A stretch of DNA of 52,060 bases from Pelotomaculum sp. UBA1371 (lineage in GTDB: Bacteria > Bacillota > Desulfotomaculia > Desulfotomaculales > Pelotomaculaceae). The notes beneath the pieces are model-generated. The model was not told the DNA's origin, ran no database searches, and was given only the letters and a program-made list of their open reading frames with translations. The stretch is from the NCBI GenBank assembly GCA_002305915.1, contig DBRJ01000027.1:84446-136505 (forward strand), given 5' to 3'. The translations under genes were made by a program, and so were the position numbers. Positions 23,422 through 32,655 of the stretch are shown here, piece by piece (position 1 is the stretch's first letter; the number at the start of each line of letters is the position of its first letter).

Positions 23422-25450
23422 TAGGGGCATTTTGCTCAATGATTTAAAAAGGTTTTCCTGGATCGGCGCCGGCTACCTCCTGGCCCTGCTTGCAATTGTT
23501 CCACTAAAAATTTTCATGCTGTACAGCAGGACGCAAGATCTCCGGACAAATGACACAACTGCATATTTACGCATATTCCAGTTTGATTACTACTCCCCAA
23601 TTCAGATCCTGGTATTGATCGTAGTTCCCGTGCTGACCGGATTGCTCTTGTTCCGCTATCTACAGGACAGCCGTGCGGCAGATATGGCCCACGCTTTACC
23701 CGTAAGGCGGGAAGCCCTCTATAACACCCATGTCGTTACAGGCATAATCTTTCTGTTTGTACCGCTTATCCTTACCGCCCTGGTTTCCTGGGCGCTGGTG
23801 TCCGGACTGGGAATTGAAGATGTAAAGGGCATAAATATTCTAACCTGGTTAGCCAATTGCCTGCTGTTTAACCTGTTGTTCTTTATCTGCAGCGTGGCTG
23901 TTGGTATGGTTACCGGCATGACTACCATGCAGGGTGTTTTAAGCTATATTCTGCTGTTCCTGCCCAGCGGGCTGTCCGTACTTTTGCTGCATAACCTGAA
24001 CCAGTATGTTTACGGTTTCGCTTATGATTACTATCTTTCATCCAAAATAGAATACCTTTCTCCTTTGACCAGGCTTACCGATATCTCCAGAAATCCTTTT
24101 CAACCCGGAGAAATGGCCGTTTACCTGGGCATCAGTATCCTGTTGTATTTTGTCGGCAGAAGTCTTTACCTGCGGCGTCATACCGAAACAGCCGGCAGCG
24201 CCATTACTTTCCAGGTGCTGCGCCCTGTCTTCAAGTACTCGGTAACCTTTTGCTTTATGCTGCTGCTGGGAAGTTATTTCAACGCGGTTCAAGACAGTAG
24301 AGCCTGGACCTATTTTGGTTATTTGATTGGTTCTCTCCTGGCCTATTTCCTGATTGAAATACTCTTAAACAAATCCCTGCATGTATTTCAGGGACGCCAG
24401 TTCAGGAATTACGGCATTTACGCCCTGGCCATGGTCGTTCTGTTGGGCTTGTTACATTTCGACTGGACCGGTTATGAAAAAAGGCTGCCCGGGATTAGTG
24501 AAATAAAAAGCATCTACATGGACAGCTCATTCTACCCTTTAACCTACCAGCCTGCCAGTGACCCGGCTGCCCAGGCTGTTGACTATATGTACACACCGGT
24601 CAAGGCCATCTATACAGATCAAGAAAACATAGCCCGTATTCATGCGCTGCACCGGCAAATAATCGCCAACGGCCCGGATCATAAAAAACCCTCCCTGTCT
24701 CAAAGGAGGAACACAGAGCGCATCTGCCTGGCCTATGAACTGGCCGGCGGCAAGCGTATGTACCGGCAGTATGATATTTACATCCCGGATTATACCGGCA
24801 GTTTGAAACCGATCTACGAATCACGGGAATATAAAGAAATGCATAATCAAATATTCAGAGTCAATCCGGCTGAAGTCGACTTTATCGATATTATCGGTTA
24901 CGAGTCAGACAAGCACTTGCGCCTGGTCGATCCGGTGTTAATTGCCCAGGCCATCGAGCATCTGAAGACCGACATCTATGCTGATACCTACGAAGAAATA
25001 GTTAATATAAACAGCAAGCCACCCTGGGCTAGTATCAATCTCCAACTTACAAACATTCAGACCCGCTCTTACAGCCAGGAGTGGAAAAAAACATACACCA
25101 ATTTCGAACAGTGGCTCAAAGATACCGGAAAATATGAACAGGTCCGGCTGCTCCCGGGCACGGACATTACTTGCGCGTTTATAGACAGGGTTTCCGTCAG
25201 GGACGACAAAGACCTCCACGGACCGTATGCGAAAGCGCGGCGCCTGGATCTTACGGAATTGGAAGAAAGACCTGGTATCTTAAAAATCACCGACCCGGAA
25301 CAACTGGAGTGGTGTCTTAGACAGTATTATAGAAACGACGAACAGGCGGCCTATGAAATATTCTTTGTTCGAAATAACGGAGATGTAATCTCCGGCTTCC
25401 TGGGAGAAGCCGGCGCCCCCGCTTTCATTCAAGAACACTTTGCCGGATAG
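23396..25450 (+). CDS. ABC transporter permease with extracytoplasmic C-terminal domain
   Basis: 684 residues. Residues 1-360 are an ABC-2-type membrane domain with roughly ten hydrophobic helices (for example YLLALLAIVPLKIFML, LFVPLILTALVSWALVSGLG, MVVLLGLLHFDW). Residues about 365-684 are a soluble domain with DSSFYPLTYQPASD and VNPAEVDFIDIIGYESDK, resembling the DUF6449 region of such permeases. This single large permease replaces the two of the Bacillus Ytr system. Start: ATG at 23396 in the overlap with the ATPase gene. Substrate unknown; envelope-active compounds are likely from the regulator type. Confidence 0.8.
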   Translation: MKLKTSFINRGILLNDLKRFSWIGAGYLLALLAIVPLKIFMLYSRTQDLRTNDTTAYLRIFQFDYYSPIQILVLIVVPVLTGLLLFRYLQDSRAADMAHALPVRREALYNTHVVTGIIFLFVPLILTALVSWALVSGLGIEDVKGINILTWLANCLLFNLLFFICSVAVGMVTGMTTMQGVLSYILLFLPSGLSVLLLHNLNQYVYGFAYDYYLSSKIEYLSPLTRLTDISRNPFQPGEMAVYLGISILLYFVGRSLYLRRHTETAGSAITFQVLRPVFKYSVTFCFMLLLGSYFNAVQDSRAWTYFGYLIGSLLAYFLIEILLNKSLHVFQGRQFRNYGIYALAMVVLLGLLHFDWTGYEKRLPGISEIKSIYMDSSFYPLTYQPASDPAAQAVDYMYTPVKAIYTDQENIARIHALHRQIIANGPDHKKPSLSQRRNTERICLAYELAGGKRMYRQYDIYIPDYTGSLKPIYESREYKEMHNQIFRVNPAEVDFIDIIGYESDKHLRLVDPVLIAQAIEHLKTDIYADTYEEIVNINSKPPWASINLQLTNIQTRSYSQEWKKTYTNFEQWLKDTGKYEQVRLLPGTDITCAFIDRVSVRDDKDLHGPYAKARRLDLTELEERPGILKITDPEQLEWCLRQYYRNDEQAAYEIFFVRNNGDVISGFLGEAGAPAFIQEHFAG

Positions 25451-25537
25451 AAGCACAGGCGGGACAGGGTACAAGGTATCCTGTCCCGTTCCATAATAAT
25501 TAATCGCTACTTTGAGTTTTCTAATGAAATAAGTATC

Positions 25538-25583
25538 ACCGCAGAAGGGTATTTTTTCCAAATAACCTTCTGCGGTCTTTTTT
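25538..25583 (+). terminator. Terminator of the GntR-ABC operon
   Basis: ACCGCAGAAGG (25538-25548) pairs with CCTTCTGCGGT (25566-25576), followed by CTTTTTTT. A second perfect dyad, GGGACAGG/CCTGTCCC (about 25462-25488), precedes it and belongs to the repeat family noted below. Confidence 0.85.
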
Positions 25584-25699
25584 TAAACATTCAATCATTA
25601 TTAAAACTATTAACACAAGCTCCAATAGGTTTTTACTAATTGCACCTATTTGCGGACCCGGCGGAAACCCCATAATCGATAAGGTCCCGCCCACTTATA

Positions 25700-25800
25700 A
25701 GTTTTCAGGTCTAAATGCGACAGTTGAGAACCGTCCCCCTGTCGCATTTGACCAAACTGCCCGTCTGAAGGTGTCACCAATACCGTCCCCCTGTCACCCA
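25700..25800. repeat. REP-like palindromes with CCGTCCCCCTGTC core
   Basis: AAATGCGACAG and CTGTCGCATTT flank a core containing ACCGTCCCC. A second unit nearby has GGTGTCACC..ACCGTCCCCCTGTCACC. These are units of a dispersed palindrome family also seen near 34.5, 36.0 and 44.2 kb. Confidence 0.6.
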
Positions 25801-25823
25801 ATACCATTCTTGGAATTGGTCAG

Positions 25824-25848
25824 AAAAAAACCCCTCTTTAGGGGTTTT
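25824..25848 (-). terminator. Terminator of the large SLH protein gene
   Basis: AAAACCCCT (25827-25835) and AGGGGTTTT (25840-25848) form a 9-bp stem with a CTTT loop. On the minus strand the stem is followed by a run of T. It lies 136 bp after the stop of the SLH gene and could work in both directions. Confidence 0.8.
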
Positions 25849-25983
25849 CATTTACGTGAACTATCTTCCCGGTCACAACAGGATTCCGGCGTAATGCCAT
25901 GGGAACCAAAACTTGTTTTCCTTATGCTCCCGGGTGACTCCACATGAGTTTGGCCGGATTGTTTTGAGACTCCTGTTTCTGAT

Positions 25984-28900
25984 TCATTTATTTTTTTCAT
26001 ACTGCAGCAAGATAGTCGCAACCTGGGCCCTGGTCGCCATGCCCCCGGGCTCCAAGCTGCCGTCTCCCTTGCCGGTAATAAGCTTTTTGGCCACTGCCCA
26101 TTCTACGGCATCCTTGGCCCAGGGAGACACCTTCCTTCCGTCGGTGAAAGAGGTCAAGTCACTTGAGGCTGAAACCTCTTGACCGCGGCTCCTGGCATAG
26201 TTATACATGATAACGGCCAGCTGCTCCCGGGTAACGGGATCTTGAGGGCCAAACAGCCCTGAGCCATAACCACTGACAATGCCTTTTTCAGAAGCCCAGG
26301 CAACTGCATCAGCGTACCACATTTCACCGGATACATCAGCAAAAGTGATTTGCCCTCCCCCAGGCTTCCCTGCAAGCCGCCAAAGAACTGTTACCAGCAT
26401 TGCCCGGGTCATGTTGTCATCGGGACTGAAGGTAGTACTGCTGGTACCGGCAAAAAGTCCGTTTTGTACGGTAAAGGCCACACTTTCATAAAACCAATCT
26501 TTTTCGGAGACGTCCGTGAACGGGTTAATCCAGACATCCTTGCCCTGTGCCTGGTACCCAACCACGTAATAGGATAGGTGGGTCAGGGTACAGCTTACGG
26601 TTCCGCCGTACGGGTCATAGGTGCAGGAGATGCTGGTCAGGTTGCCGTCATCGTCCAGGTACCAGATAGAGACGCCCTCTGCAGTTTCCCCTTCCTTCAA
26701 AGTATAGGGCAGGGTAAGAGTAAGGCTGCCCCCGTTAAAATCGGAGATGTTCCGTCCGCCGCTTAAGACAGAGACTTCATAGACCGTACCTGTCCCCGCT
26801 GCCTGCCGCTGAGCGGGGGTCAGGCCTGCTGGGTCCACGGTACTAATGGAAACGGAAATATCGTTTCCTTCTGCCTGCCGGGCGATGGAAGCCAGTGCAT
26901 CCGGACCGATATTTATAGTCCCGGCCGGCAGTTTAAATTCCGAGCCTTTTCCACTCTCTGCCAGGGCTTCGAAGACAGAGGCCGGAACTGTAACACTAGC
27001 AGCATTGGGTAAGCTGTCCAAATCGAAGGTTACTGTGCTGCCGCTGTTCTCAAGAATCTTACCAAGGGTAGCCTCGTCGATGTTAAGCTCAACATTGTTG
27101 CCGTTTTCATCGTAGGGAACAGATATGTCGCCCACGCTGAGTTTTGGAGCGGATGTTTTGCTTCCTCTGGCGGATGATCCGCCGCCTCCGCTGCCAATGC
27201 GGGACAGGGTAACTGACACATCATTGCTGATGGAAACAGCAGCGATACTTCCGCCCCTCTGGTTATAGCCTGCGGCGGTCACACTATAGGTAACCTCACT
27301 CCCTCTCGGTACAACGCATCCCGTCAGGCCGTCGCTGTTGGTAATGTGGGTGTGATTATTTACAGTGACCGACGCATCGGAAACAGCCGCGCCGCTCCTA
27401 CCGGTTACCTTAAAAAGCAGGTAACTCAAGTCATTGCCTGCCCCGTCCTGAAGGCTGCCGGAATCTACACCGTTGTATCCTTTCCCAATATGTTCGCCGC
27501 CATCATTACCGATAGCCGTTATTGCGGGGTCGTTGGTTACGGTGACATTCCCTCCGCTGCCGCCAATGTGTTCGGGGGTATAAGCGCCACCGCCCCCGAT
27601 GCCGGCACCTCCTCCTCCCGTGTTCCTTGTGCCGTCGTACTTGAACCCGACGGTACCGCCGGTAGCTGTAACTGTACCACCGTTGAGGGTGATATCTCCC
27701 CCGTGGGCACTCCGGCCTCCGCCTATGCCTGCAGCATAGTAACCAGCAATGGCTGTGACCGTGCCGCCACTGATGGTGATTTCCCCGCCTGGGCCGCCGG
27801 GTAGTATACTTTGGCTGGTGCCGCCACCACCGATGCCTGCACCGCCACCCCCTCGAATAACGTATACACCTTCACCTAAAAAGGCAACAGTAACTCCGCC
27901 GCCGACAGCCTGGACAGTACCGCCGGTAATGGTGATCTCTCCTCCATCGGCACGACGGCCGCCACCGATCCCTGCACCATATGGGCCGCCGGTTGCAATG
28001 ATGTCACCGCTGTAAATGGTGATCCTGCCGCCGCTGCCGCAGATAAGATCGCTTTGATTGTCGCCGCCACCTCCTATCCCAGCACCGTGAAAACCTCCTG
28101 TAGCAACGACTTTGCCACCACTGATAGTAATATCTCCTCCGCTGAGGTCCACCATACTATCTCCACCACTGGCACCACCGCCGCCAATGCCTGCAGCCGT
28201 CGATCCTCCGGTAACGGAGATCTCTCCGCCGGAAATATGGATGGTTCCTCCGTTGTTACCGTAACCCCCGCCAATGCCCGCACCCCAAAATGCACCGACA
28301 GCGGTGACGTTGCCGTTGGTAATAATAATTGTGCCCCCGTTTCCACCGCTGCCTGTACTTTCATAACCTATGCCGCCGCCTCCAATGCCGGCACCACCAC
28401 GGTTTCCCCCGACAGCTTCAACTGTTCCACCGTTGATGGTGATGGTCCCGCCATCTCCACCTTCACCGCCTCCGATGCCTGCACCAGAATATCCACCCTG
28501 GGCGTTAATAATTCCTCCCTCGATGGTAATGGTCCCGCCATTTTCTCCTTTTCCCCCTCCAATGGCTGCGCAATAATCTCCACCGGTTGCTGTCAGCGTT
28601 CCCTGGCCGTCGATCACCAACTCACTGTCTGCCGCCATTTGCAAAGCCGCGAAACCGTTGGTTTCCGGCACATCAGAACCGTCATCGCTGCGAAGGATGT
28701 TATTAGTACCCTTCTCCAGGATAAGATTGACCCGGGCATTGGATTTAATTGCAAATGGGCTGGCAGTTGTTGTATTGATATTGATGCCGCAAAGGGTAAT
28801 ATTAGTATCCACATTTTCTTCCACTGTAATAGTGTAAACCGTTTCCCTTACTGAATCCCTTTGCGTGATGATATAGCCGTCCGGGCCAAAACCCATATAC

Positions 28901-29079
28901 ATTCCACCTACCGAAATGCCGTCTTTATCAATGACAATATTTCCATCATCGACATAGACCGCGGTGCAAACACTATCACCTCCGGCACCTGCTTGTACTG
29001 CCGGTGTCATCACCGGCAGAAAAGTGAAGATCATCGTCAATAAAACCAACCAGGATAAAAATTTGCTTTTTGCCATCAT
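25984..29079 (-). CDS. SLH-anchored surface protein with ten Gly-rich repeats
   Basis: 1031 residues. Signal peptide about 1-33 (FLSWLVLLTMIFTFLPVMTP..VQA). Residues about 165-550 hold ten units, each with a core like GAGIGGG and 'GGTITINGGTVEAVGG', 25-55 residues apart. These are right-handed beta-helix-like and resemble the Cthe_2159 carbohydrate-binding domain. Then come a carboxypeptidase-regulatory-like segment (VTGRSGAAVSDASVTVNNHT), a GSGGGGSSARG linker, a folded region, and three C-terminal SLH repeats (about 845-1031; ITFADVSGEMWYADAVAWAS). ATG at 29079, seven bases after GGAGGGG, is chosen. The frame is open further upstream but without signals. Likely a polysaccharide-binding S-layer-associated protein. 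Confidence 0.85.
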   Translation of the reverse strand: MMAKSKFLSWLVLLTMIFTFLPVMTPAVQAGAGGDSVCTAVYVDDGNIVIDKDGISVGGMYMGFGPDGYIITQRDSVRETVYTITVEENVDTNITLCGININTTTASPFAIKSNARVNLILEKGTNNILRSDDGSDVPETNGFAALQMAADSELVIDGQGTLTATGGDYCAAIGGGKGENGGTITIEGGIINAQGGYSGAGIGGGEGGDGGTITINGGTVEAVGGNRGGAGIGGGGIGYESTGSGGNGGTIIITNGNVTAVGAFWGAGIGGGYGNNGGTIHISGGEISVTGGSTAAGIGGGGASGGDSMVDLSGGDITISGGKVVATGGFHGAGIGGGGDNQSDLICGSGGRITIYSGDIIATGGPYGAGIGGGRRADGGEITITGGTVQAVGGGVTVAFLGEGVYVIRGGGGAGIGGGGTSQSILPGGPGGEITISGGTVTAIAGYYAAGIGGGRSAHGGDITLNGGTVTATGGTVGFKYDGTRNTGGGGAGIGGGGAYTPEHIGGSGGNVTVTNDPAITAIGNDGGEHIGKGYNGVDSGSLQDGAGNDLSYLLFKVTGRSGAAVSDASVTVNNHTHITNSDGLTGCVVPRGSEVTYSVTAAGYNQRGGSIAAVSISNDVSVTLSRIGSGGGGSSARGSKTSAPKLSVGDISVPYDENGNNVELNIDEATLGKILENSGSTVTFDLDSLPNAASVTVPASVFEALAESGKGSEFKLPAGTINIGPDALASIARQAEGNDISVSISTVDPAGLTPAQRQAAGTGTVYEVSVLSGGRNISDFNGGSLTLTLPYTLKEGETAEGVSIWYLDDDGNLTSISCTYDPYGGTVSCTLTHLSYYVVGYQAQGKDVWINPFTDVSEKDWFYESVAFTVQNGLFAGTSSTTFSPDDNMTRAMLVTVLWRLAGKPGGGQITFADVSGEMWYADAVAWASEKGIVSGYGSGLFGPQDPVTREQLAVIMYNYARSRGQEVSASSDLTSFTDGRKVSPWAKDAVEWAVAKKLITGKGDGSLEPGGMATRAQVATILLQYEKNK

Positions 29080-29551
29080 AACATCTCCCCTCCAGATTCC
29101 ATTTGATCTCCTCATCTTAATTTGGGCAGCATCTAATAGTCTGCTTTTTTCGGAAGAGGTTCTTGGCCAAAAAACCTGTAATATGAACACCCCCTTTTCA
29201 TTTTTTGTTGTATATTCGTTTTGTGCTAAAAAAATCCTTTTCACCAGGGAGCGCGACGTCTGCAGGGAGAGGCTCCAGGAGTTCAACCAACGGAACGAGA
29301 TATTACGTGGAGGAGCGGCGGCAAAAGTATTGGAAATAGCGGCCAAGTACCCGTCTTTCAGTTGGTTTCGAGGCTACACGAGGAAAAAGCCTTCCCGGAG
29401 CGGAGACACCTCTGCTGCCGGAAGTTGCTGTCGTTTGATTGCCGGGCCACCGCGCCCGGCCTTTCTTTCGCGTTTTTAGGGAACAAATTTCAAGCACGAC
29501 GTTCCCAAGACAATCGTTCTATGCTGGCGGTTATCCTCTTTGATTAAAAGA
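29080..29551 (-). other. GC-rich, hairpin-rich region upstream of the SLH gene
   Basis: No recognised gene. On the minus strand, hairpins GCCGGGC/GCCCGGC (29440-29460) and CTTCCGG/CCGGGAAG (about 29391-29424) stand out from the AT-rich surroundings. A plus frame across 29240-29479 encodes QEFNQRNEILRGGAAAKVLE but has no start signal. It may be a structured 5' leader, but I cannot match it to a known riboswitch. Confidence 0.3.
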
Positions 29552-29570
29552 AGGGTATTTACCCTTAAAA
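29551..29570 (-). terminator. Probable terminator of the Clp-like gene
   Basis: On the minus strand AAGGG-TAAATA-CCCTT is followed by CTTTTAATC, just after the stop of the AAA+ frame. Confidence 0.55.
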
Positions 29571-29584
29571 TGTAGCAGCTATTG

Positions 29585-30421
29585 TCAGTTTTCTCTTTTT
29601 AAAAACCTTAGCATCTTTCCCATTTTTTCCTGTTTTTCCTTTATCTCAGCTATCTCAGCGGTTATTTCACCATGCTCCAGTAAATCAACAGCCTTGTCGG
29701 GAAAGTGCCTGTTCTTAATGAATTGCTGGGCGAAATACACAAGCCAGCGAAGTACATAATCAGACACCCTTACTTTGCGCGATATTCTCAGTTCATCACG
29801 CAAACTAGATACTACTTGTAAGGTTTCCTCCGCGCTTAATTCCTGTACCCGGATGGGCTGGAAGCGCCGGGCCAGGGCCGGGTCCGGCTCGATAAAGCGG
29901 TAGTACTCGTCTTCCGTGGTAGCCGCTATACAAGCTATGTCCCCCCGTGCAAGCGGCGGCTTCAGCATGCTGGCAATGTCTGTCGTGCCGGGTAAACCAC
30001 CGGAGCCTATTATTGTATGTACTTCATCAAAGAACAGTATTACATCTGGCTGACTGGCCTCGGCAAGCATTTCCTTTATTACTTTTTCCAACCCGCCGTC
30101 CTCCGCCGCCATAGCCACAAGCACCGAAGGCTGCAGCTCATAAACAAACACATTACGCAATTCCTTGGGCACTTTGCCCAATACAATCTTATTCGCCAGC
30201 CCCTCGATTATGGCCGTTTTCCCTGAACCGGCAGGGCCAACCAGGATCGGGTTCCTTTTAGTACGGCGGCAAAGTGTCTCGATTATGAGCTGGATTTCTT
30301 CCTCCCTGCCGACCAGTCTCCGCAGTTTACCTTTACATGCCTCCATGGTCAGGTTCCTGCCGTATCTATCCAGGATTTTGTATGATTTATTTCTACTGTA
30401 GTACTGTTTTTTAATGTTCTT
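29585..30421 (-). CDS. ClpB/ClpA-like AAA+ domain (second half of a split gene)
   Basis: The frame encodes a first-type Clp nucleotide-binding domain: Walker A GPAGSGKT, Walker B VILFFDEVHTIIGSG, sensor region IAATTEDEYYRFIEPDPALARRF, and the end FPDKAVDLLEHGEITAEIAE. It stops after one AAA+ domain; the M-domain and second AAA+ of ClpB are absent. The first ATG (30346) lies inside the conserved Clp linker. The frame continues upstream through LDRYGRNLTMEACKGKLRRL, matching the ClpB 'Y..DLT..A..GKLDP.IGR' linker, back to a stop at about 30422 with no ATG, GTG or TTG. It therefore has no good start of its own. It is -1 relative to the upstream N-domain frame and meets it at the heptamer at 30406-30412. 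Confidence 0.8.
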   Translation of the reverse strand, partial: KNIKKQYYSRNKSYKILDRYGRNLTMEACKGKLRRLVGREEEIQLIIETLCRRTKRNPILVGPAGSGKTAIIEGLANKIVLGKVPKELRNVFVYELQPSVLVAMAAEDGGLEKVIKEMLAEASQPDVILFFDEVHTIIGSGGLPGTTDIASMLKPPLARGDIACIAATTEDEYYRFIEPDPALARRFQPIRVQELSAEETLQVVSSLRDELRISRKVRVSDYVLRWLVYFAQQFIKNRHFPDKAVDLLEHGEITAEIAEIKEKQEKMGKMLRFLKREN

Positions 30422-30942
30422 TTAAAATTTTCATCGATTATATCGAAGATATCATCAAATCTTTTTTTCATTTCTTTCTCGTTGAATTCTTGAAGCGGAC
30501 GGTATTCGGTTTTCTGACAGGCATCCTCTTCAAGTTCACTGCCAATTTTTATATCTGTATCATTATCAATCCAATAACCTGCCTCTGCCAGGACTATTAT
30601 CGCCAGGTCCCTTTCCGTAACCTCTATTCTCCTGCGGATGTAAGCAATAAAGCCGGCTTTCCTTACAAGCTCCTCCTGGGACATTGGAGCCCCGGCATCT
30701 TTTTCATCAAGCTTCTTATATAACGAATGCTTTAATGATGTGATATCAATCCCTTCGACCATTTCTTCCAGCATTCTGCCATGGAGTTCTACAAGTCCCA
30801 GCAGCCAGTGATTCAAGCCAATATAATTCACTTTATGTCTATATTTCAGAAAAATAAACCTGGTTATTTTTATAACACGTTCTGCGCCTGTTGAAGGGTC
30901 GAAGGTGGCTTTATCATCCCTTTTCAAACTGGTGGTATTCAC
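30349..30942 (-). CDS. Clp N-domain protein (first half of a split gene)
   Basis: 197 residues. About 20-135 resembles a Clp_N repeat domain: ERVIKITRFIFLKYRHKVNY, IGLNHWLLGLVELHGRMLEE, ITERDLAII-type text (IEVTERDLAIIVLAEAG). A charged helical linker follows. The frame ends WIDTAGT, where the -1 frame reads the conserved Clp linker. In Clp proteins the N-domain recruits substrates or adaptors to the AAA+ ring. ATG at 30942 is the only start; no strong Shine-Dalgarno is seen. If the ribosome slips -1 at A_AAA_AAC (30412-30406), one continuous N-domain plus AAA+ protein of about 430 residues results. Otherwise this is a frameshift mutation. Confidence 0.7.
   Translation of the reverse strand: MNTTSLKRDDKATFDPSTGAERVIKITRFIFLKYRHKVNYIGLNHWLLGLVELHGRMLEEMVEGIDITSLKHSLYKKLDEKDAGAPMSQEELVRKAGFIAYIRRRIEVTERDLAIIVLAEAGYWIDNDTDIKIGSELEEDACQKTEYRPLQEFNEKEMKKRFDDIFDIIDENFKRTLKNSTTVEINHTKSWIDTAGT
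30406..30412 (-). other. In-phase -1 slippery heptamer A_AAA_AAC
   Basis: In the N-domain frame the codons are TTA AAA AAC, so the heptamer A-AAA-AAC lies in the exact phase used for -1 frameshifting. After slippage the next codons (CAG TAC TAC AGT) enter the AAA+ frame. No strong downstream stem or upstream Shine-Dalgarno is visible; only a 4-bp TACT/AGTA hairpin follows. The same A6 run is also a typical place for a mutation or sequencing slip. Confidence 0.6.
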
Positions 30943-31496
30943 GACCGGATCACTCCCATGGGATAAAAGCTCTGAATTGCCTTACCAAATAAATATATCA
31001 AATGTATAAAAAAGATTTCTTTCAAAGACTTCGGGCCAAAAAGTTAAAAAAATAAAGAAATCACCGTATGTGTTTCTTTGTAAGCAAAAACTCACTAAAT
31101 ATTGTTCAGGCACCGGTATCAGCAAGCCTGAAAGTACTTTTAACAAGTCGAAATCTTTCCTGATGCACTTTTTAATCTGGAAGATTACTGCTGCGTCCTT
31201 AAATCCTCTAAAACAATTATTCCTAAATTTTACATTCTACATGGTTTTACTTTTTCCTTCTTGAATATATAAATTCTTCTTTGTTTCCTCTATAGATCAT
31301 AGTTAGCTCAGTATAAGCTACTGATGTAAAATCAAAATACTTTGAGTTTCCATTATCCAGGTGGGAAGGTCAAAAGCGCTGTATTATTTGAGACGGGAAC
31401 TGAAGGAGGAGCTATAACAACAGAAAATCTCTGATATTCCCAGAGACTCTCTGACACACTCTATATTCACTAAGACTCCCCGATACTTTCTGGAAA
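30943..31496. other. AT-rich intergenic region, nothing recognised
   Basis: About 550 bp between the Clp-like gene and menA, both on the minus strand. It must contain the Clp promoter. I see no gene, dyad or RNA that I can support. Confidence 0.3.
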
Positions 31497-32435
31497 TTAG
31501 CTGCAGAGAATCCCCACAATCAAAAAAAGTCCGAAAAGCGTATTCGTCTGGGCCACGCTTTTCATAGCGGGCATCATTTCCACCGGCAGTTTTTTGCCAC
31601 GAAAGCCCCTTATCGCCTCAACAGCCTTGGGAACGCTGGCAAAGACAATGAGCAGCCAGGGTGAAACCATCATCGACAAAACTAAAAAAAGAATCCACGC
31701 ATAAGAAAAAATAAACATTCCCGAGAGGAACTTTACCGCCCTGTCCCTGCCTAGAACAATGGCCAGGGTGCGGCGCCCGTGCTCCTTATCCCCTTCCAGA
31801 TCCCGGATGTTATTCGACATTAAGATGGCACCGATCAAAATACCTGTGGGTATCGATAAAAGAATAGTTTTATGCTGGACCATACCGGTTTGGACAAAAA
31901 AGGACAGGGAGATAATTACTGGCCCCATAAAAAAACCTGCCAGAAATTCCCCATAAGTCGTAGCAGAAATCGGAAAAGGCCCGCCGGAATACAGGTAACC
32001 CGTCAGCATGCAGGCAACTCCAACCAGCGCAACCAGCCAACTGCTCTTGAAACATATAAACACACCCAATAAAATCGCTATTATTAAGAGAATGACGCCT
32101 GAATAAAAGACTGTCTTCTCTCCCACACCATCTCTAACTATTGTGCCGCCGATACCCACCGACTCTTTAGTATCCAGCCCGCGCCTGAAATCATAATACT
32201 CGTTAAAAACATTGGTGGCTCCCTGAATAAGAATACATGCGGTGAGCATGGCTATGAAGAGGGAAAGATCTATACGGCCGGCTTCTGACAGCGCCAGGGA
32301 TGTGCCAATCAAAACCGGAATAAAAGAAGCCGTGAGGGTATGCGGGCGCATCAGGCGCCACCAGACCTGCGATCTATCCCCACCCTTAGAGGGAGTTTTT
32401 GCCAGCCCTTTGTCCTTCCTGAAAGTTTTCAGCAT
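31497..32435 (-). CDS. menA: 1,4-dihydroxy-2-naphthoate polyprenyltransferase
   Basis: 312 residues with about nine membrane helices, UbiA superfamily. The two Asp-rich motifs are NEYYDFRRGLDTKES (first) and NNIRDLEGDKEHGRRTLA (second), which bind the prenyl diphosphate through Mg. MenA joins the isoprenoid tail to DHNA in the membrane and so makes demethylmenaquinone. ATG at 32435, eight bases after AGAGGTGA, is preferred over a start 13 codons earlier. It stands alone without other men genes. It fits an anaerobe with menaquinone-based respiration, which suits the sulfur-metabolism genes nearby. Confidence 0.88.
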   Translation of the reverse strand: MLKTFRKDKGLAKTPSKGGDRSQVWWRLMRPHTLTASFIPVLIGTSLALSEAGRIDLSLFIAMLTACILIQGATNVFNEYYDFRRGLDTKESVGIGGTIVRDGVGEKTVFYSGVILLIIAILLGVFICFKSSWLVALVGVACMLTGYLYSGGPFPISATTYGEFLAGFFMGPVIISLSFFVQTGMVQHKTILLSIPTGILIGAILMSNNIRDLEGDKEHGRRTLAIVLGRDRAVKFLSGMFIFSYAWILFLVLSMMVSPWLLIVFASVPKAVEAIRGFRGKKLPVEMMPAMKSVAQTNTLFGLFLIVGILCS

Positions 32436-32655
32436 AAGCTTTATCACCTCTTGATTCATAAAACCCGTTGTCACTTCTTTAGTCTTAAATTCATTTTTCC
32501 AGATGTATAATCAAATTATTTTCAGGGTAAATATATTACCAAATTATGATCCAAAAGAGGAGTTGGCTTTGGCTTTATTGCCTTAGCTGTATTAACATTT
32601 TGCGTCAGGGTATTTAAGCGCCGCCATATTTGTATCTGAATCAGAAATTGAAACT

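Noticed and set aside
26154..28854. Many open frames in the Gly-rich repeat region
   Set aside because: They arise from the repetitive GGN codons of the SLH protein read in other frames.
28964..29479. Plus-strand open frame of 171 codons upstream of the SLH gene
   Set aside because: It starts inside the SLH gene, has no ribosome binding site and no recognisable domain.
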